Origin: Vreelandella jeotgali Hwa
Lineage (GTDB): Bacteria > Pseudomonadota > Gammaproteobacteria > Pseudomonadales > Halomonadaceae
DNA length: 64,000 nt
NCBI RefSeq assembly: GCF_000334215.1
Contig: NZ_AMQY01000013.1
Coordinates: 1 to 64,000, forward strand
Direction: 5' to 3'
The notes under the pieces were generated by a model, which did no database searches, had not been told where the DNA came from, and saw nothing but the letters and a program-made list of their open reading frames with translations. Of the stretch, positions 8,039-16,026 are shown one piece after another (the first letter of the stretch is position 1; each line of letters begins with the position of its first letter). Both the position numbers and the translations under genes were made by a program.

Positions 8039-9169
8039 TTATTCGCCTCGTTCCTGTTCGCCTTCTTCGCCCTGACCTTTTTCTTTCTGGTCCTGTGCGT
8101 CCCGACCCTGGCGCAGAATGCTCTGCACGTCGGTGTCGTCATCGAGAATCCCCAGCAGCTCCGGCGTCTGGCCATCGCGCACGCTTTCGATGCCGTGGAC
8201 GACGACCAGGTCGCCGCGTGACAGGCCGTCGAGGACTTCCACGTTGCCATCGCGCCGGGTGCCGAGCTCGACTCGGCGGCGTTCCACGCGGTTGTCGGCG
8301 TCTTCATCCAGCCGCCAGACATGATGGCGACGACTTTCCGACACGATGGCGGCTTCGGGGATGACCAGCGCCTGGCGGCTGGCCGCGTCGAGCTCGACCT
8401 GCATCAGCATGCCCGGGCGCAGGCGCTTGCCGGGGTTATCCAGCCGAGCGCGAACGGTGACGCTGCGCGAGACGGGATCAACGCGGGTATCAATGCTGGC
8501 GACCTTGCCGGTAAAGGTGCGCTCGGGGAAGGCGGCCGTGGTGGCACGCAGCGAGCTGCCCGGGGCGATGTGCGTCAGACGCACGGCGGGCAGGCTGACG
8601 TCCAGGCGCATGACGTCCAGCTTGTCCAGCGTCGCCAGCGTATCTCCCGGCGTGACCAGAGTGCCCACGCTGAGATTGCGCAGCCCCATGCGCCCGGAAA
8701 ACGGCGCGCGGATGCGGTAGTTGGTCAGCCGTGCCTGTAACGCGGCGGCCTCGGCGTTGGCTTCATCCAGCTGCGCGCGGTTGTCTTCCACGTCGGCGCG
8801 GGGAGAGAGGTTGCGCTCCTGCAGCTGAGCGGTGCGGCGCAGGGCGTTTTCGGCCTTGCTGGCGGTGGCCCGGGCGGCGCGCAGCCGGGCGCGCTCTTCC
8901 TCGTCATCGAGCTGGAAAAGACGCTGACCGGCCTCGACGTCGTCGCCGTCGTCAAAGTCAATGGCGGTGATCACGTCGGTGACCGTGGCCGAAAGCGTCA
9001 CGCTCTCGTCGGCCTTGAGCGTGCCCGGCGCGCGGATCGCATCCGACCAGAGCTGCTGGGTCACCCGGGCGCCGATCACCTGCGGGGCCGGCGCGCGGTC
9101 CTGCGCCAGCGCGGGCGCGGCGGCAAGCGCGAGCAGCAGAACGCTCAGCCGCGCCCGCCGGCGGATCAT
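8039..9169 (-). CDS. RND efflux periplasmic adaptor subunit (membrane fusion protein)
   Basis: The periplasmic adaptor joining the RND transporter to an outer-membrane channel. From ATG 9169 the product begins MIRRRARLSVLLLALAAAPALAQ, a good signal peptide. A further upstream ATG at 9220 is open but would lie only 14 bases from the divergent yhiN start, so I prefer 9169. After it come the lipoyl/barrel-sandwich segment, a coiled-coil hairpin rich in Ala/Glu/Arg (EEERARLRAARATASKAENALRR), a second lipoyl half (RIRAPFSGRMGLRNLSVGTLV) and beta-barrel domains (VTVRARLDNPGKRLRPGMLMQVEL). The C-terminus is charged (QDQKEKGQGEEGEQ). First gene of a two-gene operon. Confidence 0.93.
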   Translation of the reverse strand: MIRRRARLSVLLLALAAAPALAQDRAPAPQVIGARVTQQLWSDAIRAPGTLKADESVTLSATVTDVITAIDFDDGDDVEAGQRLFQLDDEEERARLRAARATASKAENALRRTAQLQERNLSPRADVEDNRAQLDEANAEAAALQARLTNYRIRAPFSGRMGLRNLSVGTLVTPGDTLATLDKLDVMRLDVSLPAVRLTHIAPGSSLRATTAAFPERTFTGKVASIDTRVDPVSRSVTVRARLDNPGKRLRPGMLMQVELDAASRQALVIPEAAIVSESRRHHVWRLDEDADNRVERRRVELGTRRDGNVEVLDGLSRGDLVVVHGIESVRDGQTPELLGILDDDTDVQSILRQGRDAQDQKEKGQGEEGEQERGE

Positions 9170-9234
9170 GGGCAGGGCGGCGAAAAGCCCTGAGGCTGTT
9201 AAACTGGCCGCTTTGTGCATACCGGAGCTGCCTT

Positions 9235-10422
9235 GTGAAAACCTATGATGTGGTGGTGATCGGCGCGGGCGCGGCCGGGCTGATGTGTGCCGCCCAGGCG
9301 GGCTACGCCGGCCGCCGCGTGCTGCTGCTGGACCATGCGAAAAAGGCCGGCAAAAAGATACTCATGTCCGGCGGCGGGCGCTGCAACTTTACCCATCTGG
9401 CCACCACGCCGCAGCACTTTTACTCGCGGAATCCGTCTTTCTGCATTTCCGCGCTGAAACGCTACCCGCCCGGCGAATTTGTCGAGCTGGTCGAACGCCA
9501 CGGCGTCGAATATGTGGAAAAAACCCCGGGGCAGCTGTTTTGCGCCACCTCGGCCAGGGATATTGTGCGGGTGTTGCTGACCGAATGCGAGTGGGCCGGG
9601 GTCGACGTGCAGCTCGCAACCCGGGTCGAGCGCGTGGCGCGTCAGGGCGAGGGCATGCGCCTTATGACCTCGCTGGGCAGCATCGACGCGGGCAGCGTGG
9701 TGGTGGCGACCGGCGGGCTGTCGATTCCCACCATGGGCGCGACGGGGTTCGGCTACGACCTCGCCCGCGAGTTTGGCCTGGCGGTGCTGCCGACGGCGCC
9801 GGCGCTGGTGCCTTTTACCCTGGGCGAGCCGTGGAAGGCCCGGGCGGCCGCGCTCTCCGGTGTGAGTCTGGACGTCAGCGTGAACTGTAACGGACAGCGC
9901 TTCAGCGAGCCCATGCTGTTTACCCATCGCGGCCTCTCCGGCCCGGCGATACTGCAGATCTCCAGCGTCTGGCAGCCGGGGGCGGCACTGCAGATAAACC
10001 TGCTGCCCGGTGAAGACGCCGAGGCCGCGCTGCGCCAGGCGCGCCACAACACGCCCAAACGCCAGCTGTCGACCTGGCTGGGGGAGCGCTTCCCTCGGCG
10101 TCTGGCGCAGGCGCTGCTGGAGTGGTACGGCGAGGCCGGGACAACGATGCCGCTGGCGGAGTATTCCAACGCCGCCCTGGCCGCCTGGGCCGAGCGGTTG
10201 AATGCGTGGCGCATCACGCCCACGGGCACCGAAGGCTGGCGCACGGCGGAAGTAACGCTGGGCGGGATCGATACCCGGGCGATTTCATCGCGGGATTTCA
10301 GCGTCAACGGGATGCCCCAGCTGCGTTTTGTCGGCGAGGTGCTGGATGTGACCGGCGAGCTGGGCGGTTTCAATTTTCAGTGGGCCTGGGCGTCGGGCGT
10401 GGCCTGCGGGCAGGCCTGTTAA
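9235..10422 (+). CDS. NAD(P)/FAD-dependent oxidoreductase, YhiN/HI0933 family
   Basis: A 395-residue flavoprotein of the HI0933/BaiN-like family. The start codon is GTG at 9235, with GGAG seven bases upstream. The N-terminus has the Rossmann FAD motif VVVIGAGAAGLMCA, then KKAGKKILMSGGGRCNFTH, the family signature. It ends with the conserved second FAD segment GELLDVTGELGGFNFQWAWASG (approximate; seen here as GEVLDVTGELGG...FNFQ). Physiological substrates are not established for most members. It is transcribed divergently from the RND operon across a 65-base gap and converges on yqjK. Confidence 0.9.
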   Translation: MKTYDVVVIGAGAAGLMCAAQAGYAGRRVLLLDHAKKAGKKILMSGGGRCNFTHLATTPQHFYSRNPSFCISALKRYPPGEFVELVERHGVEYVEKTPGQLFCATSARDIVRVLLTECEWAGVDVQLATRVERVARQGEGMRLMTSLGSIDAGSVVVATGGLSIPTMGATGFGYDLAREFGLAVLPTAPALVPFTLGEPWKARAAALSGVSLDVSVNCNGQRFSEPMLFTHRGLSGPAILQISSVWQPGAALQINLLPGEDAEAALRQARHNTPKRQLSTWLGERFPRRLAQALLEWYGEAGTTMPLAEYSNAALAAWAERLNAWRITPTGTEGWRTAEVTLGGIDTRAISSRDFSVNGMPQLRFVGEVLDVTGELGGFNFQWAWASGVACGQAC

Positions 10423-10428
10423 CCCCGG

Positions 10429-10713
10429 CTAACGCCGTAGCCGGCGGTACAGCGCGTAGCCGGCCAGCGCCCCTCGGCCCAGCTGAAGCGCGGTGCGCGG
10501 GCGGCGCAGTAGCTGCCAGGCCGCGCCGCCGCCGGCGATCAGCAGCGGAGTTTTGTAGCGGACCAGCTGGCGCCAGCCGCGATCCAGGGTCGTCGTGCGG
10601 CGCTCGAGGCGCATACCCTCTACCATAAGCTCAAGACGCTGCTGCTCGAGCTGAGCCAGCAGCTCGCGCTTGCGCGCCGCACGCGACAGCTGGCTTCCGG
10701 CGTTATCGCTCAT
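10429..10713 (-). CDS. yqjK: YqjK-like family protein
   Basis: A 94-residue basic protein. The N-terminal half is a helical charged segment (RKRELLAQLEQQRLELMVEGMRLERR). A short hydrophobic patch (TPLLIAGGGAAW) follows, then an Arg-rich end. It matches the YqjK-like family that sits in yqjD-yqjE-yqjK operons. It is the last of three genes and overlaps the upstream yqjE-like gene by 11 bases, implying translational coupling. The function is unknown. Confidence 0.8.
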   Translation of the reverse strand: MSDNAGSQLSRAARKRELLAQLEQQRLELMVEGMRLERRTTTLDRGWRQLVRYKTPLLIAGGGAAWQLLRRPRTALQLGRGALAGYALYRRLRR

Positions 10714-11092
10714 CGCGTTTCTGCTCCAGCAGCTCGCGGTCGGTCGCCAGCTGGCCCAGGGTATCTTTCAGCAGGGTGTGGCGCCTGGCCTGGCGAACCG
10801 CGATCAGCGCGAGCGTAACGCTTGCCAGCAGCAGAACGCCGGCGCTGGCGCCGATGGCTACCAGCCGGTAGCTGTCCCAGAACAGGGCAATGACCAGCGC
10901 CGTCAGCGTGGCCACGCCGAGCAGGAACAGCAGCAGGCTGGCACCGGCAAGAAGCACCAGCGTGAGCAGCCGGGCGCGTTCTTCCTCCAGCTCCAGCACC
11001 GCCAGGCGCAGGCGCGTTTCGCCGTTGGCCAGCAGCGTCCCGGCAACGCGCCTGAGGGCATGAAAAACACCCTGTCCGGGGCCGGCGGCCAT
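10703..11092 (-). CDS. yqjE: YqjE-like membrane protein (holin-superfamily fold)
   Basis: A 129-residue inner-membrane protein with two strong hydrophobic helices (LLTLVLLAGASLLLFLLGVA and a second at about residues 75-105) flanked by charged helices. It belongs to the family often labelled phage holin 3_6, but the context is the housekeeping yqjDEK operon, not a prophage. Its start codon overlaps the yqjD stop (TAATG). In E. coli the YqjD partner is a ribosome-associated inner-membrane protein of stationary phase; YqjE itself is uncharacterised. Confidence 0.82.
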   Translation of the reverse strand: MAAGPGQGVFHALRRVAGTLLANGETRLRLAVLELEEERARLLTLVLLAGASLLLFLLGVATLTALVIALFWDSYRLVAIGASAGVLLLASVTLALIAVRQARRHTLLKDTLGQLATDRELLEQKRDER

Positions 11093-11424
11093 TAGCGCCG
11101 CCCGAGCAGCATACCCACAACCACGCCAGCGGCAGCGCCGATGCCGATGCTGGTCCAGGGGTTGTCGCGCACGTAACGGTCGCAGCAGTCAGCCTGCTGG
11201 GTCAGCGATTCGCGCGTGTCGGTGTAAAGCTGCTCGCCTCTGGCTTCCAGGCGTTCGCGGGTATCCTTGAGACGCTTCTCGGCACGCTTGTGCAGGTCCT
11301 GCATTTCCGAGCTGGCGTCCTTGGCGGTGGCGTCCACCAGTTCTTCCACGGTATCGCTCAGGTGGCGCAGGTCGTCCTGCAGCTGCTCGGTCCGGGAACT
11401 CGAATCGGATGATGTACGGGGCAT
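11092..11424 (-). CDS. yqjD: DUF883 family protein, YqjD/ElaB-like
   Basis: A 110-residue protein with a long charged, coiled-coil-prone N-terminal part (EQLQDDLRHLSDTVEELVDATAKDASSEMQ...). It ends in a C-terminal tail-anchor helix with the family signature DNPWTSIGIGAAAGVVVGML and a terminal GRR. YqjD and ElaB of E. coli sit in the inner membrane by this helix and associate with ribosomes. ATG 11424 has AGGAGG five bases upstream; the upstream in-frame ATG at 11478 is less likely. First gene of the yqjDEK set. A pair of cysteines (ADCCD) is present before the membrane helix. Confidence 0.88.
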   Translation of the reverse strand: MPRTSSDSSSRTEQLQDDLRHLSDTVEELVDATAKDASSEMQDLHKRAEKRLKDTRERLEARGEQLYTDTRESLTQQADCCDRYVRDNPWTSIGIGAAAGVVVGMLLGRR

Positions 11425-11529
11425 GATGGCCTCCTCTTGAGACGTGAATAACCGCGTATGGCTTGCGGCCACCAGCATAGCAGCTATGCCGCCCCACCAC
11501 GAAAGGCAGCGCCGTCGGCCACCGACTGC

Positions 11530-12585
11530 CTAGCGCAGCAGGCCCGTGGGCGTAAAAAGCGGGTTCAGGCTGAATCCCAGGCTGAGTCGCTGCACCCGGT
11601 GATCGTAATCGATCAGGCTTTCGCCGTAGCCGTTGTAATACTGCACGTAGCCGCGCACGCCGTTGAACGCCGGCCAGCTGTAGTCCAGACGGGTGCCCGA
11701 ATAGCCGGTGTCCGGGTTGCCCCGCAGCTGGATGGAAAACTCCTGGTCGTGGTCAAAGCGCCTGGCCAGACGGACATTGGCGTAGCCCATATAGCGGTGA
11801 ATATCGGGATTGTCGTCCTCGCCGTCGGACTCGGGAAGCCGCCAGTAGGGCTGAAGGGTCAGCGCCCAGTCGCCGCGCTGCAGGGTGCTTTCCAGGTAGA
11901 GGCGGTTCCAGCTGCGCGACAGCGGCGCCGAGCGGCCGTTGGACTGGTGGTTGAGCGAAAGCCGGTTGCGGGTATTGATCCAGCCGAACAGGTTGCTGTC
12001 ATTGGCAAAGTCGATAAACACTTCCGGCTCGTAGTTGGTTTCCCGAAAGGGCGACGAGGAATCGGTGTTGTAGGCCTGCCACCAGCTGCGCTGGGTATAG
12101 CCGAAATACAGATCGCCGTGGCCGTCCAGCAGCCCCTGGGCCAGCGCAAACTTGATGCTGAACTGGAGCTTGACCTCGGTATTGTCGGGTTCGCCGTCGG
12201 CATCGATATCGCCAAAGCGCGCGCGATCCGGGTTGCCGTTGTAGCTGACTGGCAGCAGGTAGTTGGTGCGATGCGCGGTCATGGCGAAGGGGTTGTGCTC
12301 GGAGGCGTCTTCCAGCTCTCGGCGCTCCCGGTTATCCTGGCGGGCTTTTTGCTCGGGCGGTGTTGGCGTCAGCGCGGCCGGATAGACCGAGGCGGCAAAA
12401 TGCGGCCGGCGCTGCTTTTCCAGCCGGGCCAGCTCCCGTCCAAGCTCGGCCATCTCGCGGTGGATCGCGTTGATGCGCGACTCCAGCGCCGCCGGATCAG
12501 CCGGCTGTGCGGCGGCGGTGCCGGCGTGCGCGGCAGACAGCAGCATCAGGCAGACAGGCAGTACATAGCGGGTCGTCATGGTCAT
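11530..12585 (-). CDS. pldA: outer-membrane phospholipase A (OMPLA)
   Basis: A 351-residue calcium-dependent outer-membrane phospholipase A1/A2 that hydrolyses phospholipids mislocalised to the outer leaflet. A signal peptide covers about residues 1-26 (ending AGTAAAQ). A charged helical linker specific to this protein follows (ESRINAIHREMAELGRELARLEKQ), then the beta-barrel. The catalytic triad is visible: His213 and Ser215 in LNHQSNGRS, and Asn227 in SRSWNR, with exactly the His-x-Ser-x11-Asn spacing of E. coli OMPLA (142/144/156). The C-terminal strand contains YYNGYGESLIDYDHR. The N-terminal extension makes it longer than the E. coli protein. It stands alone between yqjD and tlyA. Confidence 0.95.
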   Translation of the reverse strand: MTMTTRYVLPVCLMLLSAAHAGTAAAQPADPAALESRINAIHREMAELGRELARLEKQRRPHFAASVYPAALTPTPPEQKARQDNRERRELEDASEHNPFAMTAHRTNYLLPVSYNGNPDRARFGDIDADGEPDNTEVKLQFSIKFALAQGLLDGHGDLYFGYTQRSWWQAYNTDSSSPFRETNYEPEVFIDFANDSNLFGWINTRNRLSLNHQSNGRSAPLSRSWNRLYLESTLQRGDWALTLQPYWRLPESDGEDDNPDIHRYMGYANVRLARRFDHDQEFSIQLRGNPDTGYSGTRLDYSWPAFNGVRGYVQYYNGYGESLIDYDHRVQRLSLGFSLNPLFTPTGLLR

Positions 12586-12705
12586 ATCATCGTCGGTCGG
12601 CAGCGGCCGGGGGCACTCGGTGCCGGTTGAAGTTAAGCGGCGCTGGCTCAGGCAACAAAGCGCCGACGCTGTTTTATCACGCCGCGCGGGGAAGTCAATT
12701 CGCGC

Positions 12706-13467
12706 TCAATCATCCTGCCGCAGCGCGTGCAGTAGCCATTCGCGGTTGCCGTCGCCGCCGGTAATCGGGCTTGGCTGCCAGTGGCGGATAGCAAAACCGC
12801 TACGTTGGCAGGCGTTTTCCAGCCGGGTACGCACCGCGCTCTGGTAGCTCGGGTCGCGCACGATGCCGCGCTTGTCGAGCGCGTCGGCATCCAGTTCAAA
12901 CTGCGGTTTGACCAGCGAGATCAGCTCGCTGCCCGCCGGCAGCAAGGCGGCAATGTCGGGCAGAATCAGTGTCTGTGAAATAAAGGCGACATCCATGACC
13001 GCCAGTGTCGGGGCGTGCCGCTCGACCTGTTCCGCCAGACGCTTGGATTCGGTCATGCGGCGCGCATTGATGCCTTCCAGGCAGGTAACTCGGCGGTCGT
13101 CGCGCAGCGCGTCGGCCAGCTGCCCGTGGCCCACCTCGATACCGATAACGTGGCGGGCGCCCAGGCGTAGCGCGCAGTCGCTGAACCCGCCGGTGGACTG
13201 CCCGATATCGAGCACGGCCCGGCCGTCGAGGCGTTTATCAAGCGTCGTGCATATCGCTTCCAGCTTGAGCCCCGCGCGGGAAACGTAACGCTCCTCGGGA
13301 TCATCCTCCACGGCCAGCGGGGTTGCGTCGGCGAGCTTTTCGCCGGGCCTGAGCAGCACCTTGCCGGTGTCGGTGCGCCGCACGCGGCCGTTGCGGATCA
13401 GCCGCTGGGCGCGAGTCCGCGAGGCGGCAAGCTGACGGGCGACAACAAGCTGATCAAGACGTGGCAT
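12706..13467 (-). CDS. tlyA: TlyA family rRNA methyltransferase / S4-domain protein
   Basis: A 253-residue protein with an N-terminal S4 RNA-binding domain (MPRLDQLVVARQLAASRTRAQRLIRNGRV) and a C-terminal FtsJ/RrmJ-like Rossmann methyltransferase. The SAM-binding motif is AVLDIGQSTGGFSDCAL. Family members 2'-O-methylate cytidines in 16S and/or 23S rRNA; older annotations call them hemolysin A. I chose ATG 13467, where the S4 domain begins and GGAG lies nine bases upstream. An 88-codon upstream extension is open but has no family similarity. Single gene. Confidence 0.9.
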   Translation of the reverse strand: MPRLDQLVVARQLAASRTRAQRLIRNGRVRRTDTGKVLLRPGEKLADATPLAVEDDPEERYVSRAGLKLEAICTTLDKRLDGRAVLDIGQSTGGFSDCALRLGARHVIGIEVGHGQLADALRDDRRVTCLEGINARRMTESKRLAEQVERHAPTLAVMDVAFISQTLILPDIAALLPAGSELISLVKPQFELDADALDKRGIVRDPSYQSAVRTRLENACQRSGFAIRHWQPSPITGGDGNREWLLHALRQDD

Positions 13468-13914
13468 CGGGCGGACTCCGGCTATAAAACAGAAACGGAA
13501 AGGAAATGGAGGCTGAATAGGGCCTTGATAGAGGACTATCAGGGGGCACAGGGCGGTTGAAACGTGCAGTTTTGTTGAAACGTTGTCGTGAAACGCAGCG
13601 CGGCCCGGCTGGCGTGCCCCCTGGCGCTGAAAGCCGTGGTAACGGGCGTCGACGGCGGTAATTTTGCGCCAAAATAGCCGCGCCGGCCAGTCAGATGCCC
13701 GCCAAAGCGGATCGCTCACGGAGGCGGGCACCGGGGTGGGCGTATGGCTGTGTTAGGCTTGCGAGCTTTTATGCGGCCGCCTTCGCGATGGTGTGGCGGT
13801 GTCGGCCCGCGGGGTAACGGCGCCGGCCACCGCAGGGCCGGGGCCACAAATAGCTGCGTCGCGGCGGTTAATTCGGTAATCTAGGCGCCCGGCGTTTTCA
13901 TCAGGATAAGTGAC
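13468..13914. other. intergenic region between divergent tlyA and SH3 gene
   Basis: About 450 bases with no convincing gene. Visible structure: an 8-bp inverted repeat (TGCCCGCC at 13696-13703, GGCGGGCA at 13723-13730) enclosing a smaller AGCG/CGCT pair, and a loose repeat of GTTGAAACGT near 13551-13590. Promoters for both flanking genes should be here, but I see no clear consensus. Confidence 0.5.
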
Positions 13915-14550
13915 ATGCAAGCAACGACGTTTCGTTTTCCCTGCCGGGCTGCGCTGCTGGGGCTGCTGATCGGGCTGGGTAGTGGCCAGGCCCTGGCGGA
14001 GTCCGGAGATGCCTGGGTGACCGAGGATCTGACGACCTATGTGCGCAGCGGCCCCACCGATGGCTATCGGATTGTCGGCACCCTGACGGCGGGTGAAAAA
14101 GTCCAGTCGCTGTCAAGCAAGGGCAACTATACCCGGGTCAAGAGCGAGTCCGGGGATACCGTCTGGATACTCAGCGAAGAACTCGAGGATACGCCCAGCG
14201 CCCGGGAAAAACTCCCGCAGCTGGAAGCCCGGGTGGCCGAGCTGACCGACGAGCTCGATAATATCAACGCCACCTGGGAAGAGCGGGTGGCGACCATGAA
14301 ACAGAACCTGAAGAACCGCGCCGAGCGCATCGACGAGCTCGAAACGCGCAACGACGAGCTGGAAAGCGATGCCGAGACGCTGCGCAAGCAGTCCCGGGAG
14401 CTGAACGCGCGGCTTGATACCCAGGAAGAAGACTTGCTGATGCGCTACTTCACCTACGGCGGCGGCGTGGCCGGTGCCGGCCTGCTGGTGGGGCTGATCG
14501 TGCCGCATCTGCCGCGGCGGCGTAAAAAGCGCGACCGCTGGTTTCAGTAG
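13915..14550 (+). CDS. TIGR04211 family SH3 domain-containing protein
   Basis: A 211-residue envelope protein like E. coli YgiM. It has an N-terminal signal peptide (to about AESGD), then a bacterial SH3 domain (AWVTEDLTTYVRSGPTDGYRIVGTLTAGEKV...). A long coiled coil of about 90 residues (LEARVAELTDELDNINATWEERV...), a membrane helix (GGGVAGAGLLVGLIVPHLP) and a basic tail (RRRKKRDR) follow. The SH3 domain probably lies in the periplasm. The biochemical role is unknown. A tandem-repeat tract begins at its last codons. Confidence 0.87.
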   Translation: MQATTFRFPCRAALLGLLIGLGSGQALAESGDAWVTEDLTTYVRSGPTDGYRIVGTLTAGEKVQSLSSKGNYTRVKSESGDTVWILSEELEDTPSAREKLPQLEARVAELTDELDNINATWEERVATMKQNLKNRAERIDELETRNDELESDAETLRKQSRELNARLDTQEEDLLMRYFTYGGGVAGAGLLVGLIVPHLPRRRKKRDRWFQ

Positions 14551-14568
14551 CCCTGTTTCAGTAGCCCT
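14541..14568 (+). repeat. 14-bp tandem duplication at the SH3 gene stop
   Basis: Two exact copies of GTTTCAGTAGCCCT (14541-14554 and 14555-14568). The first contains the stop codon of the SH3-domain gene. It leads directly into the 19-bp array. Confidence 0.95.
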
Positions 14569-14682
14569 GTTTGAGAGCTCTGGCTTTGTTTGAGAACTCT
14601 GGCTTTGTTTGAGAACTCTGGCTTTGTTTGAGAACTCTGGCTTTGTTTGAGAACTCTGGCTTTGTTTGAGAGCCAGGGCTTT
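14569..14682 (+). repeat. 19-bp minisatellite, six copies
   Basis: Six head-to-tail 19-bp units, consensus GTTTGAGAACTCTGGCTTT. Copies 2-5 (14588-14663) are identical, copy 1 has one change, and copy 6 (14664-14682) is altered to read GAGCCAGGG in its middle. There are no spacers, so it is not a CRISPR array. It fills most of the gap between the SH3-domain gene and tpm. Identical middle copies point to recent expansion by slippage. Confidence 0.97.
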
Positions 14683-14684
14683 CC
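14654..14684 (+). terminator. possible terminator formed by the last two 19-bp units
   Basis: CTCTGGCT (14654-14661) can pair with AGCCAGGG (14671-14678) over eight positions including one G-U pair, with a nine-base loop, followed by CTTTCC. Only the altered last copy can pair this way, and it could equally pair with any earlier copy. The T-tract is short, so the terminator function is uncertain. Confidence 0.35.
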
Positions 14685-14711
14685 ATCACCCATCGTCACG
14701 GGACACCGACC

Positions 14712-15344
14712 ATGACCAATCCGTGGATCCAGCGCTGGCGCGAGGGGCGCATCGGTTTTCACCGCACGACGCCGCACCCGGCACTGGAGCACTACTGGCC
14801 GACGCTGCAGGTGCCGCCGGCCGGCAAGGTTCTGGTGCCGCTGTGTGGCAAGAGCATGGACATGCGCTGGCTGGCGGATGTCGGGCATCCGGTGCTGGGG
14901 GTCGAGTTTGCCCCCGAAGCTATCGAGCAGTTCATGGCCGAGCGCCGCCAGGATGTTCTGCGCTACCGCCAGACCGGCTTTGATATTGCGCGTCAGGGCA
15001 GTATCGAGCTGTGGCAGGGCGATTTTTTTCACCTGCACATTCGCCAGGTCGTCGAAGTCGAGGCGTTTTACGACCGCGCCTCGCTGATTGCGCTGCCGCC
15101 TCCTACCCGACAGCGCTATGCCTTCCACCTGGCGCAGCTGGTGCCCCCCGGCGCTCGGGGGCTGCTGATCAGCATGACCCGCCGCAATGAAAGCGCCGGC
15201 CCGCCCTACAGTGTATCCCCCGACGAAGTCGAGGAACTCTTCTCGCCCAACTTCCGCCTGACGTATCTGCAACAGAGCCCGCCCGACGAGCGCGGCTTTA
15301 TCGAGAGCGTCTGGGGGCTGGAGCGTCGCGGCCCGGCGGCTTAG
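14712..15344 (+). CDS. tpm: thiopurine S-methyltransferase
   Basis: A 210-residue SAM-dependent methyltransferase of the TPMT family. In bacteria it methylates thiols and has been linked to selenium and tellurium methylation. The N-terminus MTNPWIQRWREGRIGFH is the bacterial TPMT signature. The SAM pocket shows VLVPLCGKSMDMRWLADVGHPVLGVE, followed by FHLHIRQ and a DRASLIALPP motif. The gene starts 30 bases after the 19-bp repeats and converges on the lipoprotein gene, overlapping it by four bases at the stop codons. Confidence 0.94.
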   Translation: MTNPWIQRWREGRIGFHRTTPHPALEHYWPTLQVPPAGKVLVPLCGKSMDMRWLADVGHPVLGVEFAPEAIEQFMAERRQDVLRYRQTGFDIARQGSIELWQGDFFHLHIRQVVEVEAFYDRASLIALPPPTRQRYAFHLAQLVPPGARGLLISMTRRNESAGPPYSVSPDEVEELFSPNFRLTYLQQSPPDERGFIESVWGLERRGPAA

Positions 15345-15934
15345 CGGGCCAGCAGCGCGCTCATCTCGCCGTCGTTGAAAGCGCGATCCAACGCCTTGCC
15401 CAGCAGCTGGTTGAGCATCCGGGTGTTTTTGCCGCTGCCGGGTTTGAACGCGTAGTCCTGATGTCGCCGCGAAGTATAGGTGCCGGTGTAGGTAGCGCCG
15501 CCGTTTTGGGCGATGGTTTTCAGCACCCCTTCGAGCCGGGCCTCGTCGATCCCCGGGTTGGCGCCGTCGGCCTGCGCGTAGCTGAGGTTGGCAAGTTCCA
15601 GAATCAGCGTCGGGCGGCCTTCGGCTTCGTCATTGACCGGGGTAAAGCCCATGTCGCGCACCGCGCGTTCGGCTTCGCGCTGCAGCTGCGGGATCAGCAC
15701 ATGGCTGCTGACGGTAATCTGCGAGGTGGACATACCGCCGCCGCTGCGGTGGCCGATGACGTCGGTGTCGCGCCCGTCCTGAGCGAAGACCGCCACCTTT
15801 TCACCACTGCCCACCTGCGCCACCGGCGCGCTGCGCTGGGGCGTGAGCGTAAGATGCTGGGGGCTGGCGCAGCCGGCCAGCCATACCACCGCCAGCAATA
15901 GCGCGGTAGCGGGCAGAAAAAGGCGTCGCTGCAT
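15341..15934 (-). CDS. YajG family lipoprotein
   Basis: A 197-residue putative lipoprotein. MQRRLFLPATALLLAVVWLAGCASP is a signal peptide with lipobox LAGC. The mature part resembles YajG family proteins, with an LTLTP start, a HVLIPQLQREAERAVRDMGF segment and a PTLILELANLSY strand. I chose ATG 15934 because it begins the signal peptide and has GGGAG seven bases upstream; the upstream ATG at 15994 is unsupported. The function is unknown and it is a single gene. Confidence 0.82.
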   Translation of the reverse strand: MQRRLFLPATALLLAVVWLAGCASPQHLTLTPQRSAPVAQVGSGEKVAVFAQDGRDTDVIGHRSGGGMSTSQITVSSHVLIPQLQREAERAVRDMGFTPVNDEAEGRPTLILELANLSYAQADGANPGIDEARLEGVLKTIAQNGGATYTGTYTSRRHQDYAFKPGSGKNTRMLNQLLGKALDRAFNDGEMSALLAR

Positions 15935-16026
15935 GGCGATCTCCCGTTGGCTGTTTTTGCTTGAATAGGGGGTAAACGTCGAGCCCCGATTCAAGCACGA
16001 AGCCTCTGTGCGTTCCAGTACCCGTA

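Noticed and set aside
6404-8221. 605-codon open frame antisense to the RND pump
   Set aside because: It lies wholly opposite real genes with clear motifs. Long antisense frames rich in Gln, His, Arg and Gly are a by-product of GC-rich codon use. The same holds for those at 21564-23255, 25420-27117, 27048-28403, 37666-39399 and 56766-58577.
10703-11092. Prophage holin
   Set aside because: The family name suggests a holin, but the gene sits in a yqjDEK housekeeping operon with no other phage genes.
12706-13467. Hemolysin
   Set aside because: TlyA proteins are often labelled hemolysin A, but the S4 domain and SAM motif show an rRNA methyltransferase.
14569-14682. CRISPR array
   Set aside because: The 19-bp units are directly adjacent with no unique spacers, and there are no cas genes in the window.
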